Source of the DNA: Telmatactis stephensoni
Lineage: Eukaryota; Cnidaria; Anthozoa; Actiniaria; Isophelliidae
Reading direction: 5' to 3'
Assembly (NCBI GenBank): GCA_029948255.1
Contig: JALIZF010001505.1
Location: 186,001 to 250,000, forward strand
Length of the DNA: 64,000 nucleotides
In this document: positions 60,801 to 64,000 of the stretch, in pieces
Layout: each line of letters starts with the position of its first letter
How positions within the stretch are numbered: position 1 is the first letter of the stretch
Notes under the pieces: generated by a model
Database searches by the model: none
The model's input: the letters and a program-made list of their open reading frames with translations, nothing else
Told to the model about the DNA's origin: nothing
Translations under genes and position numbers: made by a program

Positions 60801-63621
60801 GTTGTCCTACTACAGCCTTCATCAAGACTAGTGATTTACATAAAAAGACAACTGAACAATACCAACGTTTTTAAAAGGGAGCAGAGCATGTCTCATTTCA
60901 AATCCTCATATCCTGGTTGTGCATCTGCAATATTTACAAGTTCTAATTCTAATTATATTTATTCACCTAGATTCTAATCCATTCAGTCAATACCAACAAA
61001 AACAACAAGATGCCTACCAAAGCCTCCAGAGCTACTTTGATCACCAGAGATACCTTTTACAACATCAACAACTTGTGCAAACCCTAAATCAATGCTATGC
61101 TCAGTTACACCAGCAGCAACAAGACCTTGGTTTCCTACAAGGACAATTTCAACAGCTATTTTCAGGCATCGGTGGACCTAGTCCTACTGGCCCTTCATCA
61201 TTACCGCATTATGCCCCACCCAGTGCAAACTCTACTAACCCCTTCACCAGTCCAACTAGTAGTGCACCACCTAGTTTTCCTTCTTTACCAGTGTACTCCA
61301 ACCCAACAGTCTCCTCCACGTATACTAACCCAGTCAATTCAGCCTCAAATGTATTTGGATTTTCTCCATTTCAAATGAGTCAACCCTCTGAGACAGGCTT
61401 TACACCTGCAACACTAAATCAATCAGATTTACAATGGATGTCACGTCCACAAACAGCAGTATCACAGCCAGGAAATCTTAGAGCTCCAAGTTGGATGCCT
61501 GTTTTTACTGAGCCAGGTCCAAAAACAACAACCGTATCACAACCAGGAAATCTTAGAGCTCCAAGTTGGATGCCTACTTTTACTGATCCCTTTAGATTTC
61601 CATCTCAATACACACAGACTGATGATGTCGCTAACCCAGATACAGGGGTTCCTAGTCCAAGGTATACTGGGTTAGGAAGCCATCCCACTACTGCTGCATC
61701 TACTGCTTCTGGCAGTTTTAATGTACCTTCAAGTGCTGTTACTGGTACAACTAGTAGTCTGCTAAAGAATTATAATCCTTCTGCCTATACAGGTAACTGA
61801 TATCTCTATGTATATGTAAACTCAAGTTTATATCTATGGATGTGAAATTCCTGGCCTGTCTGTTCGTTCTTTGGGCTACCTGTGGATGAAAGGGAGAGCA
61901 AACCGACTTACGGAATCAGTCTAGATATATTGGAGAGTAATTTAATGAAACTTAGACCACACCTTAGCCAATTAACTCCACAACCCTTGCAAGTTCCAGA
62001 GTGTATTTCCACTAACTCTTTAATCCTCTTCTAGAGTCATCCACCTCTGCCTCAGCATTTTCTACAATGCGTACACAACCCACAGAAGTTGTTGGTCGTA
62101 CATTCCCAACCCCGCTCAGAGCACAAGCAGCAGCCAACTTAGCCAATATGGATCGATCATCTCTCAAACGTGGTCATGAGTCTATAGATACAGCTTCACA
62201 GACTTCTAGTGTACCTGGTGAAGCTCAGGACCCTAGTAAAGGGTATGTAAACCCAATAAAGCCGGGGGGGACTCCGATCGTAAATGGACGGGGATGCTCG
62301 TCGTACCTTTTAGGGGCCAAAATCTGCAATCTGGTACCTTTTAGGGTGTCCCAGACTTAGGTGGACTACCAGAGACATAGCTGGTACCTTTTAGGGACTG
62401 TTTTGGGGTAAATTAACTACCTAAAATAAGCATGAAAGGGACAGTTTCAAGATCTGAATGGAATCTTCAAAGCACATCGATAACAAAGTGTTTCATTACG
62501 TTAATTCTTTATTATTGATTTTGAATTGGTACCTTTTAGGGGTAGAAACCAATTGTTGCCACTCCCACTCAGGTACCTTTTAGGGGTCATTTTCAAAATT
62601 TCCAACGAGCATCCCAGTCCTCTTATTTATAGGAGTCCCCCCCCCCCCGGGCAATAAAGTAAATACATAGATACTAGGAGTGGAGTGGGTGTGGCTGAGG
62701 TGAAAAAGCATGTGTCTGTGACATTTGTTACGTAGGAAATGCTTGAGCAATTTATGTTTACAAAGTTTGTGTAGCTTTCTGAGTACCCATAAAGTTGTAT
62801 GCAACAAACGCCTTTATTTTACAATAAAGAGAATTCCCTCAAATGTATCTGACAAAAGAAGATGAAATTGCATGATAAAAGGTACTAGTGTAATGGTGTG
62901 TGAATGACATGATGTGAGATGATGGCTGTATTCTCAGGGTAGGATAACCATTATGAACGCTTTGTGAAAAGTGGTGCAGATATAGTCAATTGAAAAAACG
63001 TTGTCGGGTCTAAAAACATCGAACATAGAAGCTGTGACCGAAATGGTGCATGGGATGTGAATTTTATTCTGATTTATTCATTTACACTGCAATTAACCGA
63101 TAAAAATCGAAGCCAAACGGCCCGCCAACACAGGTCCTGCATTTGCTTTCAGCATTTTGCATCGAAGGTAAAGTGTAAATGAATAAATCGAAATATGATT
63201 ATTCACATTCCATCCCATGCACCATTTTGGTCTCAGCTTCTATGTTCTATGTTTTTAGACCTGACAACGTTTCTTCAATTAATCAATCAATATACAAAGG
63301 AAGAGTACTGCTAGTATCAGTACATCAGTCTCTTCATATTATGTTGTACCTAGTTTATTTGCAATTCTTTATTAATATGATCGCTATTTCCCTCCATAGG
63401 ACAACCCAAGATGTTGATCGGTAAGTTGAAAGGTTTTTTGATAAACACCAAAACGTGGTGTTTTTGTTCTACATGATTTTTCTAATCCATGTCATATGGG
63501 TGATATCCACAGAGCATCAGATGCTGGAAGTGAATTCTCTTTATTTGAAGCGCTACGAGATTCTATTTACTCTGAAGTGGCTACTCTTATATCACTCAAT
63601 GAATCAAGACCACATTTCCTG
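44356..63621 (+). CDS. PCM1: Pericentriolar material 1 (PCM1), 3' end beyond window
   Basis: Thirty-one coding exons join in frame to 1,576 codons, ending at a phase-0 donor. PCM1 is the scaffold of centriolar satellites, needed for centrosome protein delivery and ciliogenesis (established). Diagnostic matches in vertebrate order: LKELQTRQAALLALQ (about residue 320), KEQMDSLLRELQQLREAQ, RLQDVRQHLQQLRDM, KLNSAKRKLKQLQELV, LVWSELRRQRELHEEKL with ATWGGSTQ, DMCNNLLRDQQTLVSAL, LNQCYAQL, and the conserved block FEALRDSIYSEVATLIS with NESRPHFL. Between them lie coiled coils and Ser/acidic linkers. The start is the first ATG after an in-frame TAA (44332), but an overlapping ORF starts just upstream. 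The C-terminal part lies to the right of the window. Introns carry an antisense LINE, SINEs and hairpin elements. Confidence 0.93.
45190..46668 (-). mobile_element. 5'-truncated LINE with long open reverse transcriptase
   Basis: The minus-strand frame from about 46660 to 45465 is open for close to 400 codons. It holds GRPGKSTVTQL, VIYLDFSKAFDRVPHERLL, TSGVPQGSILGPLLFLIFIN, LFADDSKCFH, MEFNVSKCKVL and KDLGVLISHDLSWNNHIDF, the palm of a non-LTR RT of the jockey/CR1 type, ending in a NLPLSLRESDSLPVFRRKL tail. The endonuclease and ORF1 are missing. The 3' UTR has an inverted pair GAGGGGGCCTATA / TATGGTATGGAA-side GGCCCCCTTAG (45280-45327). It lies antisense in PCM1 intron 1. The uninterrupted frame suggests a recent insertion. 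Confidence 0.9.
46826..47115 (+). mobile_element. tRNA-derived SINE
   Basis: GGCAGCATGGTCGAGTGGTC gives an A box and CCCAAGTTCGACT a B box about 55 nt later. A body with TTCTCAACTGTGCGTGTAAA follows, then a tail GTGCATTGAGACATTGTG, ATGCGCTATATAAATACTCG and TTATTAGTAATAG. Complete head and tail, in PCM1 intron 1. Confidence 0.85.
47237..47470 (+). mobile_element. SINE-like element, diverged
   Basis: ATGGCTGGCCTAGTGGTGGG resembles an A box, GGGTTTGAGTTG a decayed B box, and GGGTTTTTACTCCAGGTTCT the body shared with the SINE at 52571. In PCM1 intron 1. Confidence 0.6.
48304..48487. mobile_element. Foldback element in PCM1 intron
   Basis: CACAGGGAAAAATATCAATT and an inverted AATTGACATTTTTTTCCTGTG face each other over about 184 bp. 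Further inner pairing includes TGGGAATCTG / CAGATTCCCA and GGGGTTTCCC / GGGAAGCCCC. Confidence 0.7.
49066..49215. mobile_element. 146-bp hairpin family, PCM1 intron copy 1
   Basis: Ends AGAGCAGATTTCCTATGAGT and inverted ATTATACGAAATCTATTCT, diverged inside. Confidence 0.7.
49786..50855 (+). other. PCM1: PCM1 exons 4-9, first coiled coil
   Basis: The exons are 49786-49827, 49996-50061, 50215-50310, 50401-50454, 50595-50681 and 50772-50855, all phase 0. They read QILERLNQVR, KLHKLIQHLKNQEKAYTDLL, then DLRQQHALLQKMLEQQ and LKELQTRQAALLALQRDAEQ, a continuous heptad-like helix. The 50401 exon must use the weak donor TCA|gtatca, because TGA follows four codons later. The 50595 exon uses the acceptor GTAG rather than the earlier CAG, since only that frame gives the conserved coil. 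Confidence 0.75.
50464..50466 (+). other. In-frame stop just past the weak donor of PCM1 exon 7
   Basis: Reading through the GTATCA donor of the 50401 exon adds four codons and then TGA. Intron retention here would truncate PCM1 within the first coiled coil. Confidence 0.4.
50930..51130. repeat. Cluster of CACAATTGCA motifs
   Basis: About eight CAATTGCATTTG or ACCACAATTG units, in both orientations, lie within 200 bp of a PCM1 intron. Unrecognised. Confidence 0.55.
52175..52312. mobile_element. 146-bp hairpin family, PCM1 intron copy 2
   Basis: Begins AGCAGATTTCATATGACTGT and ends CTCCTATAAAAATGGCTCT. The interior keeps AATTTTTAATACTTTTATA. Confidence 0.6.
52571..52805 (+). mobile_element. 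tRNA-derived SINE, well preserved head
   Basis: AAGGGTGACCGAGCGGTGAA gives an A box and CCCAAGTTCGATTCCCGG a near-consensus B box about 50 nt later. The body TTTTTTTCTCTGGGTACTCA is shared with 47237-47470. In a PCM1 intron. Confidence 0.8.
53282..53690 (+). repeat. Threefold tandem copy of PCM1 exon 15 end and donor
   Basis: A unit of about 138 bp starts at TATACTAGAGGCTTT (53282, 53419 and 53557). It holds the last 36 nt of exon 15, its donor and about 100 nt of intron. Only the first copy is attached to the rest of the exon. The two downstream copies keep the GTAAGA donor and could act as decoys. Confidence 0.9.
54252..54542. mobile_element. Foldback element in PCM1 intron
   Basis: The arms TTTACTGCAATTTTCGGTAT and inverted TTTGCAGAATACAGAAAACC pair over about 45 bp, including GTATTCTG / CAGAATAC and GACCTTCAAAC / GTTTGAAAGTC. 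Confidence 0.6.
55429..55482. repeat. (TG)n followed by a long G run
   Basis: GT repeats lead into a run of about 23 G in a PCM1 intron. Confidence 0.9.
56385..56530. mobile_element. 146-bp hairpin family, PCM1 intron copy 3
   Basis: Begins AGCTGATTTCATATGACTGT and keeps the core AATTTCAAATGTTTTTATAG. The right terminus has decayed (TCAAACTCGTACAAAAAAAT). Confidence 0.6.
57984..60512 (+). other. PCM1: PCM1 exons 23-27
   Basis: The exons are 57984-58197, 58823-59130, 59806-59977, 60051-60133 and 60290-60512. They read a Thr/Ser-rich linker, ALVWSELRRQRELHEEKLKK with TATWGGSTQ, an acidic run (AEEEEEEQDD), then ERQAWEQQCGQLHGEVAKL and DMCNNLLRDQQTLVSALIG. These match the order and motifs of vertebrate PCM1 closely. 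Confidence 0.85.
58475..58620. mobile_element. 146-bp hairpin family, PCM1 intron copy 4
   Basis: Ends GAGTGGTTTTCGTATGAGTG and inverted CACTCATACGAAAATGACTC, with the core TTTCGAATGTTTTTATAGAA. Confidence 0.75.
60749..60903. mobile_element. Possible foldback element
   Basis: ATTTGAAATGAGA and inverted TCTCATTTCAAAT frame about 155 bp in the intron before PCM1 exon 28. There is little inner pairing. Confidence 0.4.
60971..63621 (+). other. PCM1: PCM1 exons 28-31
   Basis: The exons are 60971-61792, 62035-62242, 63400-63420 (a 21-nt micro-exon) and 63513-63621. Exon 28 is a large Gln/Pro/Ser/Asn-rich exon with LNQCYAQLHQQQQDLGFL and a duplicated VSQPGNLRAPSWMP unit. Exon 31 encodes DAGSEFSLFEALRD and the rest of the most conserved PCM1 block, and ends at donor CTG|gtaggt. 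Confidence 0.85.
62262..62651. mobile_element. Foldback element with GGTACCTTTTAGGG repeats
   Basis: The outer ends GCCGGGGGGGACTCC and GGAGTCCCCC...CCGGGC are inverted, followed inward by GGATGCTCGT / ACGAGCATCC. The interior carries five TACCTTTTAGGG units in one orientation. In the intron after PCM1 exon 29. Confidence 0.75.
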
Positions 63622-64000
63622 GTAGGTGATTTCATTTGTACATATCAAACACACACCCATGTACATAGAGTAGATTTCGTATGACTGTGAAAATGGCACC
63701 GCACGGTTACGGCACGGTTACTTCAGGGATTTCGAATGTTTTTACCGACAACACGGTACTGACACGGCCAGGGCACGGCGCGGTCCATTCACATTCATAC
63801 GAAATCTGCTCTAATGCAAATATTAGGAGTTACCTTTCTCTCAATACTAACAACAGCTTTGTAAAATTTGGTTATCTAATATTACACTAGGCTACAATTT
63901 TTAACATTGTGTTAAAAGTTGGTGTAGTCCGATAACATGGTGTGTGCCGGCTACGATTTTTAGAGGAATATTAATGCAGGTTGTAAGTTACCTTGTTACC
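63622..64000 (+). other. PCM1: PCM1 intron at the right edge
   Basis: After the donor at 63622 the intron continues to the end of the window, with the hairpin element above. No further PCM1 exon is seen. Confidence 0.6.
63667..63812. mobile_element. 146-bp hairpin family, PCM1 intron copy 5
   Basis: Ends AGAGTAGATTTCGTATGACT and inverted CATACGAAATCTGCTCT. The interior is rich in CGGTTACGGCACGG and has the core TTTCGAATGTTTTTACCGAC. It is the best preserved copy seen here. Confidence 0.8.

Overview
The window is animal nuclear DNA. It is intron-rich and AT-rich, with GT/AG introns, many small phase-matched exons, LINE and SINE remnants and many foldback (MITE-like) elements. The gene set (a TRAF-type RING protein, a tandem cluster of secreted HYR/sushi proteins, a PCM1 orthologue) and SGNH-type LINE debris fit a cnidarian, probably an anthozoan such as a stony coral. 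That assignment is inference. All exon models below were built by hand from splice signals and reading frame.

Layout. (1) 140-3100, minus: a RING plus TRAF-type zinc-finger gene whose 3' part lies beyond the left edge. It is head-to-head with (2) 4658-19850, plus: an unrecognised gene of about 37 exons. Its middle is a chain of small Ser/Thr-rich exons, all in phase 1, including a 15-copy tandem array of one 48-57 nt mini-exon with its own splice sites (10512-12595). Its last exon ends inside (3) a 1.4-kb polypurine tract (19736-21180). (4) 22852-37598, minus: three tandem paralogues of a small secreted protein (signal peptide, HYR, sushi/CCP, short C-terminal exon). The first two lie in a segmental duplication, and the middle one has lost its HYR exon without losing frame. 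LINE debris separates the two blocks. (5) 38.4-41 kb: tRNA-like sequences and a broken antisense LINE. (6) 44356 to the right edge, plus: PCM1 (pericentriolar material 1), 31 coding exons giving 1,576 codons within the window, incomplete at the 3' end. Its introns hold an antisense LINE with a long open RT frame, several tRNA-derived SINEs, and five copies of a 146-bp hairpin element family.

The genes do not form one pathway. PCM1 is the scaffold of centriolar satellites, the TRAF-type protein is a probable ubiquitin ligase or signalling adaptor, and the HYR/CCP proteins are probably secreted adhesion or recognition proteins. The most unusual structures are the mini-exon array with its four-unit higher-order pattern, the frame-neutral HYR-exon loss whose breakpoint lies at a foldback element's end, and a near-perfect palindrome with 102-bp arms present in only one of two duplicated blocks.
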